Source of the DNA: an uncultured Bacteroidota bacterium
GTDB lineage: Bacteria > Bacteroidota > Bacteroidia > Bacteroidales > P3
Reading direction: 5' to 3'
DNA length: 64,000 nt
Assembly: GCA_902784865.1 (NCBI GenBank)
Contig: CACZWL010000016.1
Coordinates: 1 to 64,000, forward strand
Under the pieces are notes generated by a model that was given only the letters and a program-made list of their open reading frames with translations, did not search any database and was not told the origin of the DNA. Position numbers and translations under genes: made by a program. Shown here piece after piece: positions 7,849 to 17,248 of this stretch (the first letter of the stretch is position 1; the number at the start of each line of letters is the position of its first letter).

Positions 7849-8541
7849 TCAACCGAAGAGCGACGTCTGGCGGACGCCCTGGGCGCAGTAGTGCTGGTAG
7901 GGGCAGGCGTAGGGGGTGAGGCAGTGCTGCCCCGTGGGGGTGGCGGGCTCGCCGTGGGCGAGGATATCCTTCATGGCGGCGAGGTTGCGGGCTATGGTGC
8001 CGGCCTCGGCGGCGAGGGCCTCGGTGAGGTCGATAATCATAAAACGCCCATCCTGCCCATTAGCCCCATTAACCCCATCCAACCCATTATAAACAATAGA
8101 GAAGCTGTTCACCCTGCGGCAATGCGCGATGATGTAGTGCTGCAGGGCGGCGTCTCTTTTATATGTCTCGCTGAGGGTGGTGCCGGACTTCACCTCGTAG
8201 ATGTCGAGGCTGCCGTCCTCGCGCTGGCGGACGACGTCGGCCAGCACCAGCACGTCGTCGTACTGGAAGCCGGCCTCGAAGAGGGCCAATCCGTCGCCCT
8301 TGTCCAGCAGTTCGGCCGTGCGGGCGGGATAGGCGTCGACGTTGCGTTTCAGCTCGGCGCTGATATCGATGCCGTCGGGGAAGGTGGACTTGAAGGCGTA
8401 CTCAAAGTCGCGACCATGGCCGAAGCGGCGCATCTGCTCGGCGCTGTAGCGCGCCAGGCGCGGGTTGAAGACGTCGAGCCACAGCGCGCGGTCGCACTGT
8501 AGCCCCCGGATGTATTTGCTCTTGCTCAGCAGGTGTCCCAT
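7849..8541 (-). CDS. Cas4-like PD-(D/E)XK nuclease with putative Fe-S cluster
   Basis: 230 residues. Cys16 (QCDRALW) plus C-terminal Cys207, Cys213 and Cys219 (C-x5-C-x5-C) reproduce the 4Fe-4S arrangement of Cas4 and AddB-type nucleases. The PD-(D/E)XK core is Asp102 (LADVV) with EVK at 116-118 and a later Gln/Tyr helix. No CRISPR array or cas genes are in the window, so a role in DNA end processing or as an accessory nuclease is more likely; the substrate is unknown. Residues 152-166 (NGLDGVNGANGQDGR) are encoded by an in-frame 9-bp microrepeat. It follows aspartokinase by 30 bp. Confidence 0.8.
   Translation of the reverse strand: MGHLLSKSKYIRGLQCDRALWLDVFNPRLARYSAEQMRRFGHGRDFEYAFKSTFPDGIDISAELKRNVDAYPARTAELLDKGDGLALFEAGFQYDDVLVLADVVRQREDGSLDIYEVKSGTTLSETYKRDAALQHYIIAHCRRVNSFSIVYNGLDGVNGANGQDGRFMIIDLTEALAAEAGTIARNLAAMKDILAHGEPATPTGQHCLTPYACPYQHYCAQGVRQTSLFG
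8044..8088. repeat. Nonamer microrepeat inside the Cas4-like gene
   Basis: Five 9-bp units (on the minus strand RATGGGNNN) lie in frame and encode the tripeptide series NGL-DGV-NGA-NGQ-DGR, a likely surface loop after the nuclease core. Confidence 0.8.
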
Positions 8542-8571
8542 AGTTCCGTTGTTTATTTGACAGCCACTCCC

Positions 8572-9852
8572 CTACCGCAGCGGCACCACTACCTGCTCCG
8601 TCAGGCGGCTTCGCTGCTCCAGCAGCACGGGGCGGCCTGCCACGATGCGGTCTATCACCTCCTGCGTGTAGTAGCGGATGGTGACAAGCTGCAGATTCTC
8701 GTTGTAGCGCACGCGGAACATCGACTTCAGGCGTTCCACCAGCAGTTCCACCAGCTGCGGCCTGTTGTCGACGCATATAGAGAAGCTCAGCGCCGAGTTC
8801 TGCATCAGGTTCACCCTGATGCCCAACTCGTTGAGCATACCGAAGATGACCTGCAGGTTGTCTTCGGCGATGAAAGAATAGTCGCGTGGATAGATGGACA
8901 GCAGTATCTGGTCGTTGCGGAAAATAAACAGGGGTGTTTCGGGGCTGATGGTGCGGTAGTTGCCAATCACGGACCCCTTGCTGGCCGGGTCGATGAAGGA
9001 GCGGATATAGAGCGGGATGCCCATGTTTTGCAGCGGCTTGACGGTCTTGGGGTGGATGACCGAGGCGCCGTAATAGGCCAGCTCGATAGCCTCGTCGTAA
9101 GGTATCTCGTTGATCTTTACCGTGTCGGGGAAGAACTTCGGGTCAGCATTGAGGAAGCCGGGCACATCCTTCCAGATGGTGACGCTCTCGGCGCCGAGGC
9201 AGTAGGCCAGGATGGCGGCCGAGTAGTCCGAGCCCTCGCGGCCCAGTGTTGTAGACTTCTTGTCGGCCGTTGCCGCGATAAATCCCTGCGTCAATGCCAC
9301 TTGGCAACCCTTGGCCTGGTCGGCAAGGCGACCGCACGCGGTGCGGGTGGCCTCCCAGTCCACCCGGCCTTCGCGGTGGTGGGCGTCGGTGACTATCACC
9401 TGCCGCGCGTCGACCCACCGGGTGCTGACCCCTTGTCGGTTGAGGTAATGGGCTATGATGGTCGTCGACAGCAGTTCGCCGAACGAGACCACCTGATCAT
9501 AGTTGTAGTTGTAGCGCTCTGCCGTGGGCTGCAGGGAGGCTATCGTGGCATCCAGCTGCTGCAGCAGGCTTCCGACCAGGCGCACCACCTCGTCGTCGCC
9601 GGGCATCAGGCCCCGGACAATCTCCATGTGGTAATCCTCCAGCTGATGCCGAAGGTCGCCGTGCTCCTTGCTACACTCTGCGCCCACCGCTTCCCACGGC
9701 ACCAGCTTCTCCAGCAGGTTCGTCGTCTTGCCCATGGCCGAGACCACCACTACCAGCGGCTCCGGACCAAGGTGCGACTCCACTATATGCGCCATATTGC
9801 GCACCGCATCGGCACTGTTCACCGATGCGCCTCCAAACTTGAATACCTTCAT
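8572..9852 (-). CDS. lysC: Aspartokinase, monofunctional
   Basis: 426-residue aspartate kinase that makes aspartyl phosphate for the lysine, threonine, methionine and diaminopimelate pathways. KFGGASV at 5-11 is the nucleotide-binding signature; a GREGSDYSA segment, VTIWKDVPG and the aspartate-binding PYDEAIELAYYGASVIHPKT are visible. The C-terminal third carries two ACT domains (SIYPRDYSFIAEDNLQ and SICVDNRPQL regions), so feedback control by lysine or threonine is likely. There is no homoserine dehydrogenase fusion, unlike ThrA. A GTG 12 bp upstream is in frame, but ATG 9852 is at the family start. Confidence 0.93.
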   Translation of the reverse strand: MKVFKFGGASVNSADAVRNMAHIVESHLGPEPLVVVVSAMGKTTNLLEKLVPWEAVGAECSKEHGDLRHQLEDYHMEIVRGLMPGDDEVVRLVGSLLQQLDATIASLQPTAERYNYNYDQVVSFGELLSTTIIAHYLNRQGVSTRWVDARQVIVTDAHHREGRVDWEATRTACGRLADQAKGCQVALTQGFIAATADKKSTTLGREGSDYSAAILAYCLGAESVTIWKDVPGFLNADPKFFPDTVKINEIPYDEAIELAYYGASVIHPKTVKPLQNMGIPLYIRSFIDPASKGSVIGNYRTISPETPLFIFRNDQILLSIYPRDYSFIAEDNLQVIFGMLNELGIRVNLMQNSALSFSICVDNRPQLVELLVERLKSMFRVRYNENLQLVTIRYYTQEVIDRIVAGRPVLLEQRSRLTEQVVVPLR

Positions 9853-9872
9853 AACACTAGACACATAAACAC

Positions 9873-10325
9873 TTATCTGAGTTCTCTTTCCATCTCGCGC
9901 CGCGAGTCCTTGGCCTTGATAGTCTCGCGCTTGTCGTAGTGGTGCTTGCCCTTGGCCAACGCAATCTGCAATTTGGCATACCCTTGGGGGTTGACAAACA
10001 ACAGCACCGGCACGATGGTATAGCCACGTTCCTTGATTTTGTTTTGCAGTTTCCTCAACTCGCGGCGGTTGAGCAGCAGCTTGCGGTCGCGCTTGGCCTG
10101 GTGGCCCCAGTAGCTGCCGAACTTATACTCCGAGATGTGCATATCCCTGACGAACAGCTCGCTGCCGATGAACGTACACCACGCGTCGCCCAGGTTGGCC
10201 TTGCCCTCGCGGATGCTCTTTATCTCGCTGCCCATCAGCGCGATGCCCGCCGTATACTCGTCCATCAGGAAGTACTCGTACGAGGCGCGCTTGTTCTTTA
10301 TCTCTATGATGTTTTTCGCTTCCAT
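9873..10325 (-). CDS. smpB: SsrA-binding protein SmpB
   Basis: 150-residue partner of tmRNA in trans-translation, which rescues stalled ribosomes. The N-terminal [15 protein letters not shown], the central [17 protein letters not shown] and the basic C-terminal tail [19 protein letters not shown] are diagnostic, and length is typical. It lies 20 bp upstream of aspartokinase. No ssrA gene was recognised in the window. Confidence 0.96.
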   Translation of the reverse strand: MEAKNIIEIKNKRASYEYFLMDEYTAGIALMGSEIKSIREGKANLGDAWCTFIGSELFVRDMHISEYKFGSYWGHQAKRDRKLLLNRRELRKLQNKIKERGYTIVPVLLFVNPQGYAKLQIALAKGKHHYDKRETIKAKDSRREMERELR

Positions 10326-10375
10326 ATCATATTCGTAACGCCGAGTGGTGCAAAATATTGTGCGCCCTCAGACAT

Positions 10376-11560
10376 TCATCCGCCGAAGGTGATGCTGTCG
10401 TCGCCGAACTTGCGGTTGATGCTGTCGGCCAGTTTCATGAGGCGCTGTCGCCGCTCGTCTTCCTGCACGGTGAAGAGGTCGAGCTGGTGTCCCTCGTCGG
10501 GCACGATGGCCGAGAGGACGACGCCTGCCTGCTTGTAGAGGTAGCCCTTCCTGAAGAGTCGGCCCAGGATTGTAGCGGCGGCCTTGAGGATGGTGGGTGT
10601 ATCGGCCGTGGGTTTCTCCAGGCGCAGGGATGCGCTGTTGCGATACTGCGAGAGGTCGTCGCGGTAGCGGTTGGTGGCGATGAATACGGAGACGACGGAG
10701 CAGAGGCTCTGCTGCGTGCGCAGCGTGGCGGCGCAGCGGCTGGCGAAGGCTGCCACCTCGGAGGCCAGCGCCTCGCGGTCTTTTATCATGACGGCGAAGG
10801 TGCGGCTCTGCATGATAGACTTCTGGCGGTCGTGGTTGGCCAGGGTCACTGCCGGCTGCCCGTTCAGCTCCTGCCATGTGCGCACCCCTGCGGTGTTGAG
10901 CAGCGAGTATACCAGCTGCTCGGGGGCGTGGGCGAAGTCGAGGGCCGTGGCGATACCTTTGGCCTCCAGGTGCTTGCGGTTCTGGCGCCCCACGCCCCAC
11001 ACGTCGCCGACGGCGAGGAGCGAGAGAGCCCGTTCGCGCTTGGCGTCGGTGAGGACGCAGATGCCGCGGTAGCCGGCATAGCGCTTGGCGAAGTGGGTGG
11101 CCGTCTTGGCCAGGGTATAGGTCGAGGAGAGCCCGCACCCTACGGGAATATGGTGGCGTTCCCATATCATGTCCTTGACCTTGCGGGTATAGTGGCGGGC
11201 CTCGTCGGGGTCGTCGAGCGGCAGGGTGCCGAAGAACTCGTCGACGGAATACTGCACGAAGTCGAGCACAATGCCCTGCTCCACCACGTCGGCCATGATG
11301 GCGCGCGAGATGCGGCGATACTTCTTGTGGTCGGCCGGGCAGATGATGACCTCGTGCTGCTGCAACAGCTGCCGCACTTTGAAGAGGGGGATGCCGCGCT
11401 TGAGGCCTACGGCCTTGGCCTCGGCCGTGAGGGCCAGGATGACGCCGCCGCCGTGCTCGTTGTCGTTGGCCACGACGAGGGGTTTGCCCTCGGTGCCTGG
11501 GCGCGTGGCCACCTCGCACGAGGCGAAGTAGGCGTTGCAGTCTATGTGCAGGTAGAACAT
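10376..11560 (-). CDS. umuC: Y-family translesion DNA polymerase (UmuC-like)
   Basis: 394-residue error-prone polymerase. Catalytic carboxylates appear in FYLHIDCNAYFASCE (Asp7) and in YSVDEFFG (near residue 108). The C-terminal end INRKFGDDSITFGG is the short tail seen in UmuC rather than DinB. No umuD neighbour is present here. The frame is open upstream into the MATE gene; ATG 11560 was chosen because it gives the canonical MFYLHIDCN start and lies 10 bp after the MATE stop. No LexA box was recognised. Confidence 0.88.
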   Translation of the reverse strand: MFYLHIDCNAYFASCEVATRPGTEGKPLVVANDNEHGGGVILALTAEAKAVGLKRGIPLFKVRQLLQQHEVIICPADHKKYRRISRAIMADVVEQGIVLDFVQYSVDEFFGTLPLDDPDEARHYTRKVKDMIWERHHIPVGCGLSSTYTLAKTATHFAKRYAGYRGICVLTDAKRERALSLLAVGDVWGVGRQNRKHLEAKGIATALDFAHAPEQLVYSLLNTAGVRTWQELNGQPAVTLANHDRQKSIMQSRTFAVMIKDREALASEVAAFASRCAATLRTQQSLCSVVSVFIATNRYRDDLSQYRNSASLRLEKPTADTPTILKAAATILGRLFRKGYLYKQAGVVLSAIVPDEGHQLDLFTVQEDERRQRLMKLADSINRKFGDDSITFGG

Positions 11561-11570
11561 GTCGGCGCTA

Positions 11571-12983
11571 TCAATCCTCGCCTGGCTTGGGGCCTGCCTC
11601 TTTGCGCGGGCGGCGCTCGGGGGCCACATATCCCGGCTGGAAGACCTTGCGCTGCGACCAGAGCAGCGCCGCCGCCAGCACGGCACCCAGCACGTCGCAC
11701 ACCGTGCAGGTGACCCACACGCCCGTCAGCCCGTCGCCACCCGACCGCACCGCCAGCGCGGGGATGACGAACATCAGCGGGATGAGGAACAGCACCTGGC
11801 GCGAGAGGCTGGTGGTGATGGATATCCACGGCTTGTCGATGCTCTGGAAGAACTGCGAGTTGGTGATGGTGAAGGCTATGACGGGCATCATCACGTTGAG
11901 GTACCGCATGGCCGGTATGCCGATGCCTATCAGCGTGTCGCTGTCGGTGAACGCCCGCAGGATGAGGCCCGGCACCACCATGGCCAGCAGCGCCCCGAGG
12001 GTGCCGACAATGAGCGACACCTTCATCGTCAGCGCGAAGACCTGCCGCAGGCGGTGGTTGTGCCCGGCGCCGTAGTTGTAGCCCGCAATGGGCTGCATGC
12101 CCTGGCAGAGGCCCAGGATGAACATCACCAGGAAGGCGCCGTAGGTGTTGACGATGCCGTAGGCCCCCACCGCCAGATCGCCGCCATAGCGGATAAGCTG
12201 GCGGTTGAGCAGCGCCACGACGAACGAGGCGGCGAAGTTCATCAGGAACGGACTCAGGCCGATGAGCAGTATGTTGCGGAAAATGTAGAGCTTAGGCTTC
12301 CAGGCATGGCGGTGGAAGCGGATGAACGACTTGGAATCGACGAAGTGCAGCACCGCCACCACGGCCGTGCTCGCCATCGACAGCGTAGTGGCCCACGCCG
12401 CACCGGCGATACCCCAGCCGAAGACACTGATAAACAGCGCGTCGAGGAAGATATTAAGAATCGCGCCGCCGGCCATGATCCACATGCTCTTGGTGGGGTA
12501 GCCGCTGGCGCGGATAAGGCCCGTGAGGTTGAACGTCACCGTGGTCAGGAACATGCCGGGCAGCACAATCTGCATATACTCGCGGGCATAGCCAATCGTA
12601 TCGCCCGAGGCGCCGAACATCTCCAGTATGTCGTCCATGAACAGATAGCCCCCCGTGACGAAGACGAAGCCGAAGAAGAACGTCAGCAACATACTGTTGC
12701 CCAATATCTTCTCCGCCCAGCGGATATCCTTGCGGCCGAGGACGATGCTCATGCGGCTCGAAGCGCCGACGCCCACGAGCGACCCCAGGGCATGGATGAT
12801 GTTCATGACAGGCATGGTGATGGCCAGGCCCGCAATGGCCAGAGCCCCGACATACTGCCCGAGGAAGACGCGGTCCACAATATTATATATCGACGCCACC
12901 ACCTGGGTGATGACGGCGGGAAGGGCATACTGCCAAAGCAGATGGCCTATCGGCCTGGTTTCCAGTTCCTGAATCTTGTCCAT
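11571..12983 (-). CDS. MATE family multidrug/cation exporter
   Basis: 470-residue inner-membrane exporter with about twelve predicted membrane segments in two pseudo-symmetric halves. MATE hallmarks include an N-terminal helix with P-A-V-I-T-Q, a GASSRMSIVLGRKD loop, GLIRASGYPTKSM and GMQPIAGYNYGAG. ATG 12983 (MDKIQELETRPIGHLL) is chosen over longer in-frame starts because upstream sequence is repeat-rich and non-conserved. Substrate not predictable; the NorM/DinF type usually uses Na+ or H+ antiport. Head of the leftward group MATE-umuC-smpB-lysC-Cas4-like. Confidence 0.9.
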   Translation of the reverse strand: MDKIQELETRPIGHLLWQYALPAVITQVVASIYNIVDRVFLGQYVGALAIAGLAITMPVMNIIHALGSLVGVGASSRMSIVLGRKDIRWAEKILGNSMLLTFFFGFVFVTGGYLFMDDILEMFGASGDTIGYAREYMQIVLPGMFLTTVTFNLTGLIRASGYPTKSMWIMAGGAILNIFLDALFISVFGWGIAGAAWATTLSMASTAVVAVLHFVDSKSFIRFHRHAWKPKLYIFRNILLIGLSPFLMNFAASFVVALLNRQLIRYGGDLAVGAYGIVNTYGAFLVMFILGLCQGMQPIAGYNYGAGHNHRLRQVFALTMKVSLIVGTLGALLAMVVPGLILRAFTDSDTLIGIGIPAMRYLNVMMPVIAFTITNSQFFQSIDKPWISITTSLSRQVLFLIPLMFVIPALAVRSGGDGLTGVWVTCTVCDVLGAVLAAALLWSQRKVFQPGYVAPERRPRKEAGPKPGED

Positions 12984-13087
12984 ACAGAAATCTACTTTTC
13001 GCGTTGAATAATATATAACGCCCAAACCGCCCGCATATTGTGTCCGCCCATGCATTTTTTCCGCGATGAGGCGGCGGGGGGATGCGA

Positions 13088-13138
13088 CAGGTATCTGGTA
13101 GGTGTCTGGTAGGTATCTGGTAGGTGAATACTTCGACT
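13088..13138 (+). repeat. 11-bp microrepeat array (TAGGTRTCTGG)
   Basis: Units at 13088-13098, 13099-13109, 13110-13120 and a degenerate one at 13121-13131, followed by TTCGACTCT. The array at 17095-17138 has the same unit and the same TTCGACTCT end. Confidence 0.8.
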
Positions 13139-13149
13139 CTTTCCCATCA

Positions 13150-13167
13150 TTTCCCATCGATGGGAAA
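13150..13167. repeat. Perfect 18-bp palindrome
   Basis: TTTCCCATCGATGGGAAA is a perfect dyad directly after the 11-bp array, upstream of the MATE gene. It could be an operator; no regulator gene is adjacent. Confidence 0.6.
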
Positions 13168-13267
13168 ATGAGGGAACACAACCCGGCGCGACTTGAACAG
13201 ACCACACTGCAACCGACAGAAAATCAGCAACCTGCAAAAGGCAAGTTTTTTCGCCGAAAAATAAATT

Positions 13268-13456
13268 TTGCCATTCGGCCGGAAGATAGTGGCCCTGCGG
13301 CAACGCATAGCCAAAGAGAGCAAAGAGCTGGAACAGCTGGAGAAGCGCATGCGCCGCGAGCAGCAGGTAGACCTGCAGATGCAGCTGCACACGCAGGCGC
13401 GCAGCAAACGCCAGGATATAGAAACCCTAAAACTAAAACTTGAGGAACTGGGTGTA
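13268..13456 (+). pseudogene. C-terminal coiled-coil remnant, possibly DUF4391 protein of a type III restriction locus
   Basis: An open frame encodes a highly charged coiled coil (KESKELEQLEKRMRREQQ, then LQMQLHTQARSKRQDIETLK, ending LEELGV) with no proper start and no natural stop; after residue 63 it runs into antisense of the next gene. Proteins of the DUF4391 family, which commonly sit just upstream of type III methyltransferase genes in Bacteroidales, end in such a coil. The assignment rests on this resemblance and on the adjacent mod remnant. Confidence 0.45.
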
Positions 13457-13488
13457 TGCCAAATCGTCTTCGGCCTTTGGCAAGAACT

Positions 13489-13728
13489 TTATTTCCATAT
13501 ATCCTCCAACGCGATAACACGGCCACGTCCCATTTTGATGTCCTCCTGGCCTTGCCGCAGAATATCGGCCATGGCCGGCGACGACATCAGGTATTCCGTC
13601 TCGTCAACAGCCTTCTTGGAGGCAGTCAGCTTCTTGAGGTACTTCAAAGTCTTGGACATCAAGTTCTCGTCCTCGACAATGATGCTCAATTCGCGAAGTA
13701 TTTCGGCATTTAATTGTACTGCAGTCAT
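13489..13728 (-). CDS. Small orphan antitoxin-like protein
   Basis: 79 residues: MTAVQLNAEILRELSIIVED, a basic helix TLKYLKKLTASKK, then an acidic C-terminal segment with LRQGQEDIKMGRGR. The MTxxQLNAEI...L.KxxKYLKKL start is common to small Bacteroidales proteins that precede RelE-type toxins. No toxin gene follows; it is inserted between the two restriction-system remnants and reads against them. Function not established. Confidence 0.55.
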   Translation of the reverse strand: MTAVQLNAEILRELSIIVEDENLMSKTLKYLKKLTASKKAVDETEYLMSSPAMADILRQGQEDIKMGRGRVIALEDIWK

Positions 13729-13743
13729 AATAATCAGTTTTTT

Positions 13744-15261
13744 GTGACGGCGGACGGCACGCAGCTGAACCTCGATGCGCTCTATCAGATATGCCCCTCG
13801 TGCTTCACGGAAACAAAGGGCGAGGACGGGCAGCTGAAGCACGTGGTCAACTTTGAGAAGTTGCGTGCGCTGTTGGGTGACCATGCTGTGGAGGATGCCC
13901 CGGAGGTGTATGACTTTACGTGGGTGGGCAAACGGGCAGCACAGCGTGAGGCGATGGTGCCTTGCCGCAAGACCCTGCGCCCTTGTCCTGAAGAGAGCGT
14001 CAACTGGGACACCACGCAGAACCTCTATATCGAGGGCGACAACCTCGAAGTGCTCAAACTGCTCCAGAACTCCTATATGGGTAAGGTGAAGATGATATAC
14101 ATCGACCCGCCTTATAATACAGGTAATGACTTCGTGTATCGTGATGACTTCCTTCGCACCCAGCGCGAAGAAGATGAGGCTGCTGGTGTCATCAATGAAG
14201 AGGGTGAGCGTATGGTGAAGAATACTGAGAGCAATGGTAAATTCCATTCCGATTGGTGCTCGATGATTTATGCAAGGTTGATGGTGGCAAGGAGTTTGCT
14301 GACTGATGATGGTGTGATTTTTATCTCGATTGATGATAATGAAGTGGATAATCTTAAAAAAGTCTGCAATGAAGTGTTTGGTGAAGTTAAATTTGGTACA
14401 AATCAAAGAGCAAGCTTAGAAGTAGAGAAACTATTCAATAGAAGATATTTCGATTTCCCTAAACCAGTCAGTTTGCTCTCATTCATTACTATACTTGGAG
14501 CAAGTAACGATTCTCTCATCCTTGACTTCTTCTCTGGCTCAGCAACAACAGCCCATGCGACTATACAACTCAACGCTGAAGATGGAGGCAATAGAAAGTT
14601 CATTATGGTGCAATGGCCAGAGGAAACAGATGAGAAGAGTGAAGCCTACAAGGCTGGCTACAAGAACATCTGCGAAATCGGTAAGGAGCGTATTCGTCGT
14701 GCTGGTAAGAAAATCAAGGAAGAGCATCCTGAGGCGAAAGACTTGGATATTGGTTTCCGTGTATTCAAGTGCGACGAGAGCAACTACAAGGAGGTCTCCC
14801 TCGCGCCCAAGGATTACGAGCAAGGGCGGCTGGAATTGCTGCTAGACAACATCAAGGAGGACCGCACAGGCCTCGACCTGCTGTTCGACTGTATGCTGCG
14901 CTGGGGCGTAACCCTCGACCTGCCTATGACCAAAACGAATGTGGATGGCAGCACCATCCACAATGTGAACGAGGGTGGCCTCGTGGCTTGCTTCGATGGC
15001 AAGGTGACGGAACGGGTGATAGATGCCATCGCCGAGATGTATCCTGCCAAAGTTGTCTTCCGCGAAGGAGGCGACGTGAAGCACATCTATTTCGTGGCCG
15101 AGACCAAAGGCTACAGTAGCGACGAAGTGAACGACTACCGCAAGACCGAGGAGGTGAAGATAGAATGTGCCCGCAGGCATTTTGCCGCCATCAGCGGCAG
15201 CACGGTAACCTACGACGTGGTGAAGAACTACGACGAGCTACGCAACCTGCTGGTGAGGTGA
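13744..15261 (+). pseudogene. mod: Type III restriction-modification methyltransferase (Mod), eroded
   Basis: Beta-class N6-adenine methyltransferase. The catalytic DPPY (in YIDPPYNTGNDF) precedes the SAM-binding FFSGSATTAHA, the order of type III Mod proteins. The N-terminal start is lost: homology begins at a GTG (13744) just after the oppositely oriented small gene, with no ATG. Between VCNEVFGEVKFGT and EVEKLFNRRYFDFPK about 100-150 residues of the usual target-recognition region are missing although the frame stays open. No res endonuclase gene follows. Probably non-functional; residual SAM binding cannot be excluded. Confidence 0.8.
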
Positions 15262-15396
15262 AAGAGCCTGGATAGGTCCTGGATAGGTCTTGGGGGAAGA
15301 TTGGAGTGGATGGGGGTGGGTGGATGTGCGTGGGGAAACTTATTTTCGGAGGTGGGTAAAATTTTTTGGGTGGGGGTGCGTTATAAGGGGGTGATT

Positions 15397-17094
15397 ATGA
15401 ATGATACAATACTCGAGGTCAGGGACCTCACGGTGGCTTTCGACGAGCGTACGGTGGTCGAAGGCGTGAATTACAGTCTGCGGCGCGGCGAGACGCTGGG
15501 CATCGTGGGCGAGAGCGGCTCGGGCAAGAGCGTGAGCTCGCTGGCGCTGATGGGTTTGCTACCCCGCCATGCGTCGGTGAAGGGAGAGGCTTTGTTGAGA
15601 ACGGAAAGTGGAGAGCGGAGAGTGGAGAGCGGGGGGATGGACTTGCTGAAGCTTGACGAGGAGGGGTTCCGCGAGGTGCGCGGACAGCGCATCGCCATGA
15701 TTTTCCAAGAGCCGATGACGAGCCTGAACCCGGTGCAGAAGTGCGGGGAGCAGGTGATGGAGATGATGAGGACGGAGAACGGACGGGAGCGGGTGATTGA
15801 GTTGTTCCGCGAGGTGCTGATGCCGCGGCCGGAGAAGATTTTCGACAGCTATCCGCACGAGATCAGCGGCGGACAGAAGCAGCGCGTGATGATTGCCATG
15901 GCGCTGGCCAACAACCCCGATATCATCATTGCCGACGAGCCGACGACGGCGCTGGACGTGACGGTGCAGAAGACGATACTGGAGCTGCTGCGCTCGCTGC
16001 AGGAGAAGTACGGCACAAGCATCATCTTCATCAGCCACGACCTGGGCGTGATAGGCCAGGTGGCGGACCGTGTGATGGTGATGTACCGCGGCAAGGTGGT
16101 GGAGCAGGGGTCGGCGTCTGAAATACTGCACCATCCGCAGGAGCCCTACACGCAGGGGCTGCTGGCCTGCCGTCCGCCGCTGGACAGGCGTCCGCGGAGG
16201 CTGCCAACGGTGGAGGAGTTTTTGGGGAATACTGGGGATATAGAAAAACTAGAAAGTCTAGAAAATCTAGAGAGTCTAGAAGATATAGAGAGTAAGGCGC
16301 TCCCGCTCATCTCGGTGCAGGACTTGACGGTGACGTATACGCTGAAGAAGAGCCTCTTGGGGAAGCCGCTGCAGACACTGAAGGGGGTGGACGGGGTGAG
16401 CTTCGACATCATGGAGGGCGAGACACTGGGTCTGGTGGGCGAGAGCGGATGCGGCAAGAGCACGCTGGGGCGCGCGCTGCTGCGGCTGATAGACCACTCG
16501 AGCGGCAGCATCAGCTACCGCGGGCAGTCGCTCGACACGCTCGGCGCCAAGGAGGTGCGTGCGCTGCGGCCCAAGCTTCAGATTATCTTCCAGGACCCCT
16601 ACAGCTCGCTGAATCCGAGGCTGACCATCGGCGACGCCATCGGCGAGCCGTTGCGGGTGCACAGAGGCGAAAGGTTGAAGGCGAAAGGCGGAACCGAAGA
16701 TGCCGTCGTGGAGCTGATGGAGCAGGTGGGGCTGCGGGCCGACTGGTACAACCGCTACCCCCACGAGCTGAGCGGCGGTCAGCGGCAACGCGTATGTATA
16801 GCGCGTGCGTTGGCGTTACAGCCGGAGCTGGTGGTGTGCGACGAGAGCGTGTCGGCGCTCGACGTCAGCGTGCAGGCACAGGTGCTCAACCTGCTGAACG
16901 ACCTCAAGGAGCGCTACCACTACACGTACCTCTTCATCACGCACGACCTCAGCGTGGTGAAATTCCTGTCGGATCGCATCATGGTGATGCGCCAGGGGCG
17001 CATCGTGGAGCAAGGCACTCCGGACGAGCTGTTTGCCCACCCTCAAACCGAATACACGCGGACGCTGATCAACGCCATACCGCGCATCGGGTGA
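15397..17094 (+). CDS. Fused di/oligopeptide ABC transporter ATPase (DppD-DppF type)
   Basis: 565-residue cytoplasmic protein with two complete nucleotide-binding domains. NBD1: Walker A GESGSGKS, signature ISGGQKQR, Walker [13 protein letters not shown]2: [28 protein letters not shown]. Each NBD is followed by the oligopeptide-transporter C-terminal extension ([15 protein letters not shown] and [13 protein letters not shown]). No permease or binding-protein gene is adjacent. Two microrepeats are inserted in frame: a heptamer array at 15597-15631 within the loop between Walker A and Q-loop, and a nonamer array at 16238-16291 in the linker. ATG 15397 chosen; upstream in-frame sequence is G-rich and non-conserved. 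Confidence 0.9.
   Translation: MNDTILEVRDLTVAFDERTVVEGVNYSLRRGETLGIVGESGSGKSVSSLALMGLLPRHASVKGEALLRTESGERRVESGGMDLLKLDEEGFREVRGQRIAMIFQEPMTSLNPVQKCGEQVMEMMRTENGRERVIELFREVLMPRPEKIFDSYPHEISGGQKQRVMIAMALANNPDIIIADEPTTALDVTVQKTILELLRSLQEKYGTSIIFISHDLGVIGQVADRVMVMYRGKVVEQGSASEILHHPQEPYTQGLLACRPPLDRRPRRLPTVEEFLGNTGDIEKLESLENLESLEDIESKALPLISVQDLTVTYTLKKSLLGKPLQTLKGVDGVSFDIMEGETLGLVGESGCGKSTLGRALLRLIDHSSGSISYRGQSLDTLGAKEVRALRPKLQIIFQDPYSSLNPRLTIGDAIGEPLRVHRGERLKAKGGTEDAVVELMEQVGLRADWYNRYPHELSGGQRQRVCIARALALQPELVVCDESVSALDVSVQAQVLNLLNDLKERYHYTYLFITHDLSVVKFLSDRIMVMRQGRIVEQGTPDELFAHPQTEYTRTLINAIPRIG
15597..15631 (+). repeat. Heptamer microrepeat GAGARYG inside the ABC ATPase gene
   Basis: Five 7-bp units: GAGAACG, GAAAGTG, GAGAGCG, GAGAGTG, GAGAGCG. 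Three units (21 bp) equal seven codons, so the peptide reads [12 protein letters not shown] without breaking frame. Confidence 0.85.
16238..16291 (+). repeat. Nonamer CTAG microrepeat in the ABC linker
   Basis: Six 9-bp units of the form NNCTAGARA/ATATAGARA encode the acidic linker [19 protein letters not shown] between the two ATPase domains. Confidence 0.85.
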
Positions 17095-17138
17095 CAGGTG
17101 TCTGGTAGGTATCTGGTTCGTATATCGTTCGACTCTGG
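17095..17138 (+). repeat. 11-bp microrepeat array, second copy
   Basis: Units CAGGTGTCTGG, TAGGTATCTGG, TTCGTATATCG, TTCGACTCTGG, starting within the stop codon region of the ABC gene. Same unit and end as the array at 13088. Confidence 0.75.
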
Positions 17139-17248
17139 AGCGATCTGGCGCGATTTGGTGCATTTGGCCCCAAAACGGTGCCGCGGGAGCATATTTTTTT
17201 TACGCTTTCCATACTATAAACCAGAGTTGTGCGTTAAGAAGAACAATT

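Noticed and set aside
13714-13743. TTG start for mod giving MYCSHNNQFF
   Set aside because: This part overlaps the small gene on the other strand and is not similar to Mod N-termini.
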